Shown piece after piece: positions 16,557 to 25,037 of a DNA stretch of 32,319 bases (position 1 is its first letter; each line of letters begins with the position of its first letter). The stretch comes from an uncultured Alphaproteobacteria bacterium (GTDB lineage Bacteria > Pseudomonadota > Alphaproteobacteria > RF32 > CAG-239), in the NCBI GenBank assembly GCA_944393175.1, contig CALXZH010000027.1, positions 118,926 through 151,244 of the forward strand, written 5' to 3'. The notes beneath the pieces were generated by a model. That model did no database searches. It worked only from the letters and a program-made list of their open reading frames with translations, and had not been told where the DNA came from. Position numbers and translations under genes: made by a program.

Positions 16557-17414
16557 ATGCCCAATATGCGCCACAAACAACAAAAAGACGAAAATTTTCC
16601 GGTTGCCTCTTTTTTGTTTGACAAAGATACGCAAAAGATTGTGACCGCTTATTATGATTTTGCCAGATATTGTGATGACGTGGCCGATAACCCTGCCCTG
16701 ACGTCGCAACAAAAGTTAGACCGTTTGGAGGCTGCCGAACAAGCTCTCTTTAATGAAAAAGAAGCTAAAAAAAACAAACAAGCCGCTCATTTACGCAAAG
16801 TGTTCTTAAAAGAGAATTTGAGCTTTTCTTTGGCCGATGATTTGCTAAAAGCTTTCCGTCAAGATGCTGAGGGTTTCTTTTACCAAACTTGGGGACAGCT
16901 TATTGATTATTGCAAAAACTCCGCGGCACCGGTGGGGCGGTTTATGCTTGCCATTCATAACGAAAATCCTTCAACCTATTTGCCGGCCGATGCCCTTTGT
17001 GCCGCTTTGCAGATTGTCAACCATATTCAAGACGTGAAATATGATTTTCAGGTACTAAACAGAATTTATATTCCTGATGATTTATGGAAACAATTTAATC
17101 TTTCGGCTCAGATTTTGAAACAAGACAAAAGCACGGATGCTTTTAGAAACCTTCTTACAGAAATGCTGAAAAGAGTTAAAGGTTTACTTAAAGATGCCGA
17201 AATTTTGCCTTGCATTGTCAAGAACTTAAGACTAAGATTAGTGCTCTGCGTTATCTTTTCCTTAACCAATATTATGATACATAAAATAGAAAAAGGTGAT
17301 GTTTTGGCCTCGCAAATTAAGTTAAACAAATTTGATTGGGCAAAAGCTGTTATCGGCGGGGTCGGAAAAGGTTTGTTTATGCGCAGAAAAACTTTGACTA
17401 ATAAAGGTTTGTAG
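16557..17414 (+). CDS. hpnC: hydroxysqualene synthase HpnC
   Basis: 285 aa trans-isoprenyl synthase. In the three-enzyme route HpnD makes presqualene diphosphate, HpnC converts it to hydroxysqualene and HpnE reduces that to squalene. The first Asp motif is DDVAD (40-44) and the second is QDVKYD (158-163) within NHIQDVKYDFQVLNRIYIP. YCKNSAAPVGR (119-129) corresponds to the YC..VA motif. Assignment as HpnC rather than HpnD rests on the NFPVASFLF N-terminus, gene order and the better HpnD match of the next gene. It starts at the base after the trmFO stop. Confidence 0.9.
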   Translation: MPNMRHKQQKDENFPVASFLFDKDTQKIVTAYYDFARYCDDVADNPALTSQQKLDRLEAAEQALFNEKEAKKNKQAAHLRKVFLKENLSFSLADDLLKAFRQDAEGFFYQTWGQLIDYCKNSAAPVGRFMLAIHNENPSTYLPADALCAALQIVNHIQDVKYDFQVLNRIYIPDDLWKQFNLSAQILKQDKSTDAFRNLLTEMLKRVKGLLKDAEILPCIVKNLRLRLVLCVIFSLTNIMIHKIEKGDVLASQIKLNKFDWAKAVIGGVGKGLFMRRKTLTNKGL

Positions 17415-18248
17415 ATGAACGATATTAAGCAAATTGTTAAAAAATCCGGCACTTCTTTCTTTTGGAGCATGCGTATGCTGCCAAAGCCAAAGCGTGAGGC
17501 AATGTATACAATTTATGCTTTTTGCAGGCATATTGACGACATTGTCGACGGTGATACCGACATGGCCGAAAAGCAAGAATTGCTCCAAGCTTGGCGCGAA
17601 GAAATTGATAATATTTATGATAAAAAAGTGCCGGCTACCGAAATCGGACGTCGTATCTACAAAAATTGTATGCGCTTTAAACTGCCGAAGGAAGAATTTT
17701 TACGCCTTATCAATAGTATTTCAATGGATGTACCTAACCCCGTGCAAGCTCCGTCGATGGATAAATTTTTAGAATATTGCCGCGGAGTAGCCGGAGTTCC
17801 CGGAAATTTGTCTTTACGAATTTTTGGCTGTAATAATGAAAAAATTATCAATGAATTAGCTATAAATTTGGGGAACGCCCTACAAATTACAAATATATTG
17901 CGAGATGTTAAAGAAGATGCTATGAGTAATCGCCTTTATATTCCTAAAGAATTTTTGCTTCAGGCAAATATTGCCTCAACCGACCCCAAAGCCGTCGTGG
18001 TAGATAAAAATTTAGCCATTGCAAGAGAGGAACTCGCCAAGATGGCAGACGATTATTTCAAGAAATCAGAACTTCTTATTCAACAATTAGATAAAAAAAC
18101 AGCTCGTCCGGTTAAAATGATTGCCGCCATTTATCGAAAATACTTTAAGATTATGAAAAACAGAGGGTGGGAAATTATCTCGCCTAAACCGCAAATCAGC
18201 AAAATGAAAAAGCTCAAACTTGCTTTGCGGGCTTATTTTGGAAAATAA
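17415..18248 (+). CDS. hpnD: presqualene diphosphate synthase HpnD
   Basis: 277 aa. It condenses two farnesyl diphosphates. Motifs are AFCRHIDDIVD (36-45), YCRGVAGVPG (121-130) and NILRDVKEDAMSNRLYIP (160-177), all near the family consensus. The ATG directly follows the hpnC stop (TAGATG), indicating tight coupling. The C-terminus ends in a Lys-rich stretch that could contact the membrane. Plant-type phytoene synthases are similar, but the hpnC and hpnE neighbours favour HpnD. Confidence 0.93.
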   Translation: MNDIKQIVKKSGTSFFWSMRMLPKPKREAMYTIYAFCRHIDDIVDGDTDMAEKQELLQAWREEIDNIYDKKVPATEIGRRIYKNCMRFKLPKEEFLRLINSISMDVPNPVQAPSMDKFLEYCRGVAGVPGNLSLRIFGCNNEKIINELAINLGNALQITNILRDVKEDAMSNRLYIPKEFLLQANIASTDPKAVVVDKNLAIAREELAKMADDYFKKSELLIQQLDKKTARPVKMIAAIYRKYFKIMKNRGWEIISPKPQISKMKKLKLALRAYFGK

Positions 18249-18251
18249 GTA

Positions 18252-19307
18252 ATGAAGCAAAAGGCATATCATATTATCGGTGCCGGAGCGGCCGGTTTGT
18301 ATGCTGCCAAGTTTATCAAACAAAAATTTCCTCAAGCGACAATTTATCTGTATGAAGCAGCTCATCACATCGGCGGAAGGGCCTATTCTTTTTTTAATAA
18401 GGATTGGCAATTAAACCTTGATAATGCTACGCATGTTTTGCTAAAAGCAAACAAAAATGCTTACCAAGACTTTCACTCTTTTCAGGAGTGGCAAAAAATT
18501 TATTTTCTGGAAAAAGGGCAAACCGCTCCTCAACCAACTCAGTGGAAATTCAGAAATGAAATTGCCGAGGCGGTTTTTAACACCTCTTTTGATGAGGTAG
18601 GATACAAACAATGGCTCAATATCGCTTGGCAGCTTTTTCCATTTTTTCCGCATAAATTTCTGGCTGCATTTTCAAAAGGAAATTTAACCAAAGACCTTAC
18701 GCAAATTTTGCAACATTCTGATATTCATATTAATTACGGCTGTAAGCTCTTAAGCATAGAACAACAAGGAGAGCTTATCTCCAAGCTCATTTTTAACCAA
18801 CAAAGCGTTGACGTTAAAGAAGGCGAGCAAGTGATTTCGGCGCTGGATAGCTATAATTACGGCAAAATATTTGAGACGACACATTTTGAATATAACGCAA
18901 TCATCAATATTTATTTTCACACCAGCATGGCAATCACTTTGCCACAAGGATTGCATTTTATCGGCCTAAAGGGCTCTTTGGCGCAATGGGTATTTTCTTT
19001 TCCTAATATCTTAGCAGTTACAATCAGCAATGCTAATACTTGCTCTTTAAGTGACGAAGAATTAGCTCGGCAGATTTGGGCGGAAATTTGTGAATTGAGA
19101 GGAAGAGCGGCCGCCTTTATGCCGGAATATCGCATTTTGCGTCACAAACGAGCAACAATCAAGCAAGACATAGGTAACAATGCCTTACGCCCATCTTCGG
19201 CGCAAACAAAATGGGCAAACTTGCAAATTTGCGGCGACTGGACAATGAAAAATTATCCGTGCTGTATCGAGAGCGCAATTCTTTCGGCTAAAAGGCTTAA
19301 AATATAA
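18252..19307 (+). CDS. hpnE: hydroxysqualene dehydroxylase HpnE
   Basis: 351 aa FAD-dependent amine-oxidase-fold protein that reduces hydroxysqualene to squalene. The FAD motif HIIGAGAAGLYAA (7-19) and EAAHHIGGRAYSF (35-47) are clear, and the C-terminal NLQICGDWTMKNYPCCIESA matches the family FAD-closing motif. At 351 residues it is shorter than the roughly 410-430 common for HpnE, with the middle region trimmed; no frameshift is evident. It starts 3 bases after hpnD and is last in the operon. No squalene-hopene cyclase follows, so the end product here is squalene unless shc lies elsewhere. Confidence 0.9.
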   Translation: MKQKAYHIIGAGAAGLYAAKFIKQKFPQATIYLYEAAHHIGGRAYSFFNKDWQLNLDNATHVLLKANKNAYQDFHSFQEWQKIYFLEKGQTAPQPTQWKFRNEIAEAVFNTSFDEVGYKQWLNIAWQLFPFFPHKFLAAFSKGNLTKDLTQILQHSDIHINYGCKLLSIEQQGELISKLIFNQQSVDVKEGEQVISALDSYNYGKIFETTHFEYNAIINIYFHTSMAITLPQGLHFIGLKGSLAQWVFSFPNILAVTISNANTCSLSDEELARQIWAEICELRGRAAAFMPEYRILRHKRATIKQDIGNNALRPSSAQTKWANLQICGDWTMKNYPCCIESAILSAKRLKI

Positions 19308-19309
19308 GA

Positions 19310-19345
19310 AAGCCCTCAAACTTTTGTGTTCGAGGGCTTAATTTT
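19310..19345. terminator. bidirectional terminator between hpnE and the 192-aa gene
   Basis: AAGCCCTC (19310-19317) and GAGGGCTT (19332-19339) form an 8-bp GC-rich stem with a 14-base loop. On the plus strand it is followed by AATTTT, on the minus strand by TCTT. It lies between the hpnE stop and the convergent unknown gene. Confidence 0.75.
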
Positions 19346-19922
19346 AATGAAGCCAGGACAAAATTTTGTGTTTTAATTTCTGTCCTTTGGAAACGGAAAC
19401 AGAAGCACAATACAAGTTCCAATAGAGTTGGTATTCTTTGCGACTCAGAAGTGAAATGGTATCTTCACGGATGCCTTTGGTTTGAAAATAGGTCCTCATA
19501 AATTCATCCGGCTCTTTGGTCGAGATTTTACCATGCTCCAGGCGATAGGCTAAGAGTTGTTGTTCATCTTCGGCATTTAGAGAATAAATCTCTAAAAAAT
19601 CTTGCAGTAGCTTTTCATTACCTGAGGCAATGAGTTGCCGCTTAAACTCCGGTAAATTCGCATTGCGTTGCACAAGCTTATTTTGGGACATTTTTAAATA
19701 AGGTTTGCACAAACTGGCATCACGTTTAATAAGCTCCGCAATTACGGTCGGCGTGTACAAATTCTTAAACAACAGAACTTGAACTTTCATAACGGCATCT
19801 TTTCCACCTATCAGATAAGGAGCATAGAATTCGCGTTCTTCTTGATTTAATTCATTTAATTGCTTAACTGCCGGTAATAAAATGCCTTGCAGCGTTTTTA
19901 CAATTTCAGGATTTTTTTCCAT
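19344..19922 (-). CDS. conserved-looking protein of unknown function, 192 aa
   Basis: Not recognised. It is soluble and mostly helical by eye, with no signal peptide, membrane segment or catalytic motif I can name. Leu-rich helices run through it (LLPAVKQLNELNQEE; LQDFLEIYSLNAEDEQQLLAYRLEHG) and the C-terminus is basic (KGQKLKHKILSWLH). No clear ribosome site precedes ATG 19922, and a perfect palindrome terminator ends 18 bases upstream, so how it is transcribed is unclear; it may have a start inside the palindrome or rely on read-through. Codon use looks like its neighbours, which supports a real gene. Confidence 0.7.
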   Translation of the reverse strand: MEKNPEIVKTLQGILLPAVKQLNELNQEEREFYAPYLIGGKDAVMKVQVLLFKNLYTPTVIAELIKRDASLCKPYLKMSQNKLVQRNANLPEFKRQLIASGNEKLLQDFLEIYSLNAEDEQQLLAYRLEHGKISTKEPDEFMRTYFQTKGIREDTISLLSRKEYQLYWNLYCASVSVSKGQKLKHKILSWLH

Positions 19923-19940
19923 AATGTTGTAATTTTAAAA

Positions 19941-19980
19941 TAAATAAAGACTCAATAATTAATTATTGAGTCTTTATTTA
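19941..19980. terminator. 40-bp perfect palindrome, terminator-like
   Basis: Left arm 19941-19960 and right arm 19961-19980 are exact reverse complements: TAAATAAAGACTCAATAATT and its mirror. The minus-strand transcript of the clpB operon would fold it and run into a T-rich end 27 bases after its last stop codon. It also contains two GANTC sites, the CcrM methylation sequence of alphaproteobacteria. Confidence 0.75.
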
Positions 19981-20006
19981 AGCTTTAATCCCCAGTTTGT
20001 AAAGAT

Positions 20007-20435
20007 TTATTTGAACTGGCGGGCAAACTCGAACTTATCTACCCCGTTAATTTTGGTCAAGTTCGGATTGGTCAAAATATTCGGCAATTCCATTTTGCAG
20101 AAAACGCTTCTCGGATCGGCATTGTTGACAAATGCCGTAACCTCGCCTTTGGCCTCGCCGATAAATCTTTTGGAGGCAATGCTCCAAATTTCGGCAACTT
20201 GCTCCTGACTTAGTCCCGAATCGTGACTGAGCAATCCCATTTCGACTAATTTGGCGCCGCAATCGGTGTGTTCAATCACCATTTTGTTATTGTGCTTGCT
20301 GGCATAGTCAAACGCCTTGTCCCGATTTTCTTTGGTGGGCTGAAAACTAATGCTGTAAAGCACAATGCTGTTTTCGGGGGTGGACACACTATAGGTGCGT
20401 GCCACCTCCAATGCTTGCTGAAATAATTTGTTCAT
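20007..20435 (-). CDS. unknown protein coupled to clpB, 142 aa
   Basis: Not recognised. Its ATG shares one base with the clpB stop (TAATG), so it is almost certainly translated with ClpB. It is a small soluble alpha/beta protein, with strand-like NSIVLYSISF and KMVIEHTDCG, a helix-rich centre, and GEVTAFVNNADPRSVFCKMELPNIL near the C-terminus. Two cysteines (in HTDCGAK and VFCKME) could be redox or metal related. No signal peptide. Followed by the palindromic terminator. Being locked to a disaggregase gene hints at a protein-stress role, which is only inference. Confidence 0.8.
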   Translation of the reverse strand: MNKLFQQALEVARTYSVSTPENSIVLYSISFQPTKENRDKAFDYASKHNNKMVIEHTDCGAKLVEMGLLSHDSGLSQEQVAEIWSIASKRFIGEAKGEVTAFVNNADPRSVFCKMELPNILTNPNLTKINGVDKFEFARQFK

Positions 20436-23023
20436 TACTTTTTCTTACTCTTTACTATATCTAATTGTCCGTTGCTGACGATGATGTCCGCCGTATCGTT
20501 CTCGGCGATTTCACCATCCAGAATCTTTAACGCCAATTTATTTTCAATTTGATTTTTTAGCAAGCGTTTTAACGGTCTTGCACCGTAAACCGGATCATAA
20601 CCGTTATTAACAATCCATGCCTCGGCAGCATCATTAACACGTAATTTGATGTTTTTCTCGGCTAGGCGTTTTTCAATACCTGCTATTTGTATCTTGGCGA
20701 TTTCTTTTATATTACTCTTATCTAAGCGATGGAACAAGCTTATTTCATCAATACGGTTGATAAATTCCGGACGGAAAGAGGCTTTAACAATTTCCATAAC
20801 TTTGGCCTTTATCTTTTTGGGATCATCGGCACTGGTGGCGTTGGCCAAAATTTCCGAACCCAAATTTGAGGTCATGATTATTATGGTATTCTTAAAGTCA
20901 ACCGTGCGGCCTTTACCATCAGTCAAGCGTCCGTCATCCAATACTTGCAACAAGACATTGAAAATATCCGGATGCGCTTTTTCTACCTCATCAAACAATA
21001 TAACCTGATAAGGACGACGACGTACCGCTTCGGTTAAGACACCGCCTTCTTCATAGCCGACATACCCCGGAGGCGAACCAATCAAACGAGCAACTGCATG
21101 TTTCTCCATATATTCAGACATATCAATTCGCAACAGAGCATGCTCATCATTGAACAAGAACTCAGCTAAGGCCTTGCTTAATTCGGTTTTACCAACACCG
21201 GTCGGCCCCAAAAACAGGAAAGAACCGATTGGTTGACTGCCGTCATTAATACCGGCACGAGAACGTCTGACCGCATTTGAAACAGCGGCAATGGCCTCTT
21301 TTTGACCAATGACTCGTTTGCCCAAAAATTCTTCCATATGAACCAGTTTTTCACGTTCGCCTTGCAACATCTTATCAACCGGAATACCCGTCCATTTGGA
21401 AACGACGGCCGCAATATTCTCATCTGTTACGGTTTCGTTAATGTGCGCGTTGGCTGAGGCTGCCTTTTCTTCAATCTGTTTTAACTGAGATTGAAGGTTT
21501 GGAATAACGCTATACTGTAACTCGCCGGCACGTTCAAAACGTCCTTCACGTTGAGCAATTTCGGCCTCAATGCGCGCCTTATCCAATTTGTCTTTCAATT
21601 CGGTGACGTTGGCCAGACCTTGTTTTTCGGCTTTCCATTTCTCATTTAAGCCCTTGGCTTTGACCTCAAGTCCGGAGATTTCATAGCCGATTTGTTCCAG
21701 ACGAGATTTGGAGGCCTCATCGGTTTCCTTCTTGAGGGCTTCGCGCTCAATCTTGAGCTGTAAGATACGGCGGTCGAGCTCGTCTAACTCTTCGGGTTTC
21801 GAATCTATGGCCATTCTTAAGGCGCTGGCGGCTTCATCCATCAGGTCAATTGCCTTATCGGGCAAGAAACGGTCACTAATATATCTATTCGACAACGTGG
21901 CTGCGGCAATCAAGGCATTATCGGAAATTTTAACCCCATGGTGGAGCTCAAATTTGTCCTTAATGCCACGCAGAATCGAAATGGTTTCCTCAACGCTCGG
22001 TTCATCAACAAATACCGGTTGGAAACGACGAGCCAAGGCGGCATCTTTTTCAACATATTTTTTATATTCATTTAATGTGGTGGCGCCCAGGCAGTGCAAT
22101 TCACCTCTTGCCAAAGCCGGTTTTAACAGGTTGGAGGCATCCATTGAGCCCTCACTGGCACCGGCACCGACAATGGTGTGCATTTCATCAATAAACAAAA
22201 TGATGTTGCCGTCTGAGGCTTCAACCTCTTTCAGAACAGCTTTTAAGCGCTCCTCAAATTCACCTCTGAACTTGGCACCGGCAATCAGAGCACCCATATC
22301 AAGTGCCAACAATCTTTTATCATGCAGGCTTTCGGGCACATCATTGTTGACAATTCGCATTGCCAGACCCTCAACAATTGCGGTTTTACCAACACCCGGT
22401 TCACCAATCAAGACCGGATTGTTTTTGGTACGACGCGACAATACTTGGATGGTACGGCGAATTTCATGTTCACGTCCGATTACAGGGTCAAGTTTTCCTT
22501 CTCTTGCCTTAGCCGTAATATCAATCGCATATTTCTTTAAGGCTTCAAAATTTTCTTCTGAGCTTTCCGAATCCGCTACCCGGCCTTTACGATATTCATT
22601 AATAGCTTGCTCCAAGCGTCCATAGTTGACGCCGGCATTACGCAAAATATCATAAGCCTTGGTGCCTGAGGTGGCGGCTAAGGCTTGCAATATGCGTTCA
22701 CTGGTAACGAACTGATCGCCCGACTTTTCAGCTAAATTTTCCGCCTCTTGCATAACGCGGGTAAATTCTTGCGACATCAGGCTTTGAACGGCGGCTCCTG
22801 ATACTTGCGGAATTTTATGAATGGCATCGTCGGTTTGGCTGATAATGGTTTCTACATTACCACCTGCTTTTTGCAATAAATCTTTTATCAGCGTGTCTTT
22901 ATCATCTAAGAGAACTTTTAAGATATGTTCGGGTGCAATATACTGGTGCTTTTTGGTTGAGGCCAGATTAACCACATCCTGAACTAATCCTTTAGACTTA
23001 TTGGTAAGTTTTTCAAAATCCAT
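20435..23023 (-). CDS. clpB: ATP-dependent disaggregase ClpB
   Basis: 862 aa, the usual length for ClpB. A Clp_N repeat domain occupies 1-145. NBD1 has Walker A GEPGVGKT (207-214) and Walker [10 protein letters not shown]. The middle coiled coil (about 400-530) is long, as in ClpB and not ClpA. NBD2 has GPTGVGKT, Walker [11 protein letters not shown] and the sensor NRIDE. With DnaK it rescues aggregated proteins in the cytoplasm. The start follows GAAGGGA. RpoH, the sigma factor that normally drives clpB, is encoded 3 kb upstream. The next gene is coupled by TAATG. Confidence 0.97.
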   Translation of the reverse strand: MDFEKLTNKSKGLVQDVVNLASTKKHQYIAPEHILKVLLDDKDTLIKDLLQKAGGNVETIISQTDDAIHKIPQVSGAAVQSLMSQEFTRVMQEAENLAEKSGDQFVTSERILQALAATSGTKAYDILRNAGVNYGRLEQAINEYRKGRVADSESSEENFEALKKYAIDITAKAREGKLDPVIGREHEIRRTIQVLSRRTKNNPVLIGEPGVGKTAIVEGLAMRIVNNDVPESLHDKRLLALDMGALIAGAKFRGEFEERLKAVLKEVEASDGNIILFIDEMHTIVGAGASEGSMDASNLLKPALARGELHCLGATTLNEYKKYVEKDAALARRFQPVFVDEPSVEETISILRGIKDKFELHHGVKISDNALIAAATLSNRYISDRFLPDKAIDLMDEAASALRMAIDSKPEELDELDRRILQLKIEREALKKETDEASKSRLEQIGYEISGLEVKAKGLNEKWKAEKQGLANVTELKDKLDKARIEAEIAQREGRFERAGELQYSVIPNLQSQLKQIEEKAASANAHINETVTDENIAAVVSKWTGIPVDKMLQGEREKLVHMEEFLGKRVIGQKEAIAAVSNAVRRSRAGINDGSQPIGSFLFLGPTGVGKTELSKALAEFLFNDEHALLRIDMSEYMEKHAVARLIGSPPGYVGYEEGGVLTEAVRRRPYQVILFDEVEKAHPDIFNVLLQVLDDGRLTDGKGRTVDFKNTIIIMTSNLGSEILANATSADDPKKIKAKVMEIVKASFRPEFINRIDEISLFHRLDKSNIKEIAKIQIAGIEKRLAEKNIKLRVNDAAEAWIVNNGYDPVYGARPLKRLLKNQIENKLALKILDGEIAENDTADIIVSNGQLDIVKSKKK

Positions 23024-23055
23024 TGTGTTTATCCCTTCTTTCTACTACTTCTTAA

Positions 23056-23086
23056 AATATAGTTATGAACAGAGGGGTAAATCAAG
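23056..23086 (-). promoter_or_regulatory. clpB promoter candidate
   Basis: On the minus strand CTTGATT (from 23086), then TATATT (23061-23056) 18 bases after the TTGATT hexamer. The CTTGA start fits both sigma-70 and RpoH -35 elements; the -10 looks sigma-70-like and not the C-rich RpoH type. About 33 bases before the ATG. Confidence 0.45.
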
Positions 23087-23111
23087 TTTTTTGATAAAAT
23101 TATTTACTATT

Positions 23112-24266
23112 TTATTTTTGGGGAATTAATTTTATCACCGTAATTTCTGAGGGTGCAAACAAACGCAACGGCGCACCCCAATATCCGGCTCCGCGAGAAA
23201 CATAAAGCTTAGCGGTGCCTAAATCATAGAGCCCTGCCAAATATTTATTTACCTGACGAACCAAAAAATGAAACGGGAAAATTTGCCCGCCATGGGTATG
23301 ACCTGAAAGCTGCAAATCATAGTTTGGTCTAAATTTCTGATCTTTATAAAATTTAGGTGAATGTGAGAGCAAAACCTTATAGTCCTTGGGTTTTGCATTT
23401 TCAAAGGTCTTATTCAAATCCAGCTTAAAAAATCTGGCACCGCGAACAAAACTAATATCCGGAATTCCTCCGATATACAGCTCCGTTCCTTTTATTCTTA
23501 CACCTGAATTAAAAAGTGCCGTCCAGCCTTGTTTGAGGTATTTAAATTGCCATGCCGGCAGACCATTATATAACTCGTGATTTCCATAAACGATATATTC
23601 ACCATATTTGCTCTTTAAGCCTTTAAGTGCGGCCATTTGAGCCTCTACTTTAGAGACTTTGTCATCTCCTATATCTCCGGTGAGCACAATTAAATCCGGA
23701 TTAAGAGAATTAACCTTAGCAACTAATTTTTGCAGGTGGGCTACAGGGGTGGTGCGATTAACGTGAATATCGCTTAATTGGACAATTGTATATTTTTGCC
23801 TTAATTTTGCGCTTGAGATAACTACCTCTTTGACGTCAGGCACTTTCAAAGCCTCATAACAAGCATAAATACTCAATATCAACGTGAGCCCTAAGGTGTA
23901 AACATTGGCTAGGTTTAATTTATGATAGTCTGAGGGATTGAAAACGTTGGCTTGTGCATATTTAAAGACTTTCGCCAGTTCATATATAAGAAACCAGATG
24001 AAATCTCGAAACAGCAGCAGGACTAATAAAATAAATGCCGCCCCAAACAGAAAATATCCAATATTAGAGATATAGGCAAAAATATTCGTATTGCCCAGCG
24101 AGGTGGCTCTTAATCCTCCGATAATCACCGGAGAAAACCAAGAAAAGATGACTATCAAGGAGACTATAACCTTCAACGACAAGCGTAGCTCAATATAGCC
24201 AACTAAAGTCTTGATGGTGATGGCAGTGGCTGCTATGGCTACAATCAAGGCTCCTATCATAAACAT
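23112..24266 (-). CDS. membrane metallophosphoesterase (YaeI/YkoQ-like)
   Basis: 384 aa. Four hydrophobic segments fill the N-terminal 140 residues (about 1-22, 30-50, 66-87, 120-137). The calcineurin-like domain follows with all metal motifs: SDIH (Asp166, His168), GD (197-198), GNHE (228-231), SHSP (His302) and GHTHGG (322-327). Relatives include UDP-diacylglucosamine hydrolase-like and phosphodiesterase proteins; the substrate is not predictable. Ribosome site AGGAGA is well placed. It follows the DUF4167 gene by 22 bases and precedes clpB, which seems to have its own promoter. Confidence 0.88.
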   Translation of the reverse strand: MFMIGALIVAIAATAITIKTLVGYIELRLSLKVIVSLIVIFSWFSPVIIGGLRATSLGNTNIFAYISNIGYFLFGAAFILLVLLLFRDFIWFLIYELAKVFKYAQANVFNPSDYHKLNLANVYTLGLTLILSIYACYEALKVPDVKEVVISSAKLRQKYTIVQLSDIHVNRTTPVAHLQKLVAKVNSLNPDLIVLTGDIGDDKVSKVEAQMAALKGLKSKYGEYIVYGNHELYNGLPAWQFKYLKQGWTALFNSGVRIKGTELYIGGIPDISFVRGARFFKLDLNKTFENAKPKDYKVLLSHSPKFYKDQKFRPNYDLQLSGHTHGGQIFPFHFLVRQVNKYLAGLYDLGTAKLYVSRGAGYWGAPLRLFAPSEITVIKLIPQK

Positions 24267-24288
24267 TTTTTCTCCTGTGGGCTATCTC

Positions 24289-24882
24289 TTACTCAGATAC
24301 GGCCATTTTGCGGCGATAGGTTCTTTTGGGCTTTACCGCAGCTGTTTCATTTTTGGTTAGGGCTTGAGCTTCAGAGGTGGGTATTTCAATTACCGTAAAT
24401 GATTTTTTTTCTTTTGCTTCCGGTGCTTGAGATTGCGGTTGGGTATCGGTTTCGGCTAAAAATGTTTCTAATGAAGTGACCGAAGCTAGGTGCGGTTCAA
24501 TATCTTCTTCCTCTTTAAGGGTTTGAGAATCCGTATCAGCCGTGTTTGTTTGAGTGGTTTCGTTTTCTTGTTTGTCTTCACTTTGAGTGTTTTCAACCAA
24601 GGCTAACTGGGCTGCATTTTTAGCGGCTTGAGCTTGGTTCTTTTTCTCATTGATTTCGGTGACAATTTTACGGTAGTGTTCGGCATATTGACGGAAAACC
24701 TCAGCACTCACATAGTCATTATTTGTGTGTGCTTCTTTTGCCAATTCATTATAGCGCTTGATTAAGTCTAATGCCGTACCACTGATTTTTCCGGCAATAG
24801 AATTGCTGTCAAATTTGTAGTTTAATGAATAAATTTGATTATTGTAATTATTATTACGAAATTTGTTATTTGTTCTTTTCAT
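24289..24882 (-). CDS. DUF4167 family protein
   Basis: 197 aa. The N-terminal 85 residues match the DUF4167 domain of alphaproteobacteria: an Arg/Asn-rich start (KRTNNKFRNNNYNN), then SIAGKISGTALDLIKRYNELAKEA and AEVFRQYAEHYRKIV. The rest is acidic, Gln/Thr-rich low-complexity, ending in a basic tail (KPKRTYRRK). Function is unknown; the N-terminal tract and domain suggest nucleic-acid binding. In other alphaproteobacteria the gene commonly lies beside prmC, as here, so the link with translation termination or ribosomes is conserved context. Confidence 0.85.
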   Translation of the reverse strand: MKRTNNKFRNNNYNNQIYSLNYKFDSNSIAGKISGTALDLIKRYNELAKEAHTNNDYVSAEVFRQYAEHYRKIVTEINEKKNQAQAAKNAAQLALVENTQSEDKQENETTQTNTADTDSQTLKEEEDIEPHLASVTSLETFLAETDTQPQSQAPEAKEKKSFTVIEIPTSEAQALTKNETAAVKPKRTYRRKMAVSE

Positions 24883-24990
24883 AAGTTTATACCATAAATG
24901 TTACATGAAAACCTGATGTGATTTTCATTATCAAAACAAAATTAAAAACTTGCGTTTTTGGAAAAAGTAAAAAGCTCTTATTATCTTTGT

Positions 24991-25019
24991 TTAAGCTATT
25001 ATGTGCACATAATACTTAA
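24991..25019. repeat. 16-bp perfect palindrome between prmC and the DUF4167 gene
   Basis: ATTATGTGCACATAAT (24998-25013) is self-complementary; allowing one bulged base, TTAAG and CTTAA extend it. The flanks on the minus-strand 3' side are A-rich, not T-rich, so a terminator is unlikely. A protein-binding site upstream of the DUF4167 gene or an mRNA processing hairpin fits better. Confidence 0.5.
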
Positions 25020-25037
25020 AAAAGTTATAATTGCAAC

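Noticed and set aside
19941..19980. Palindrome as an insertion-sequence end or replication origin
   Set aside because: It is a single copy placed where a terminator is expected, with no DnaA boxes, no transposase and no flanking duplication.
21708..22625. 305-aa plus-strand frame opposite clpB
   Set aside because: Ser/Leu-rich antisense shadow; the minus frame is clear ClpB.
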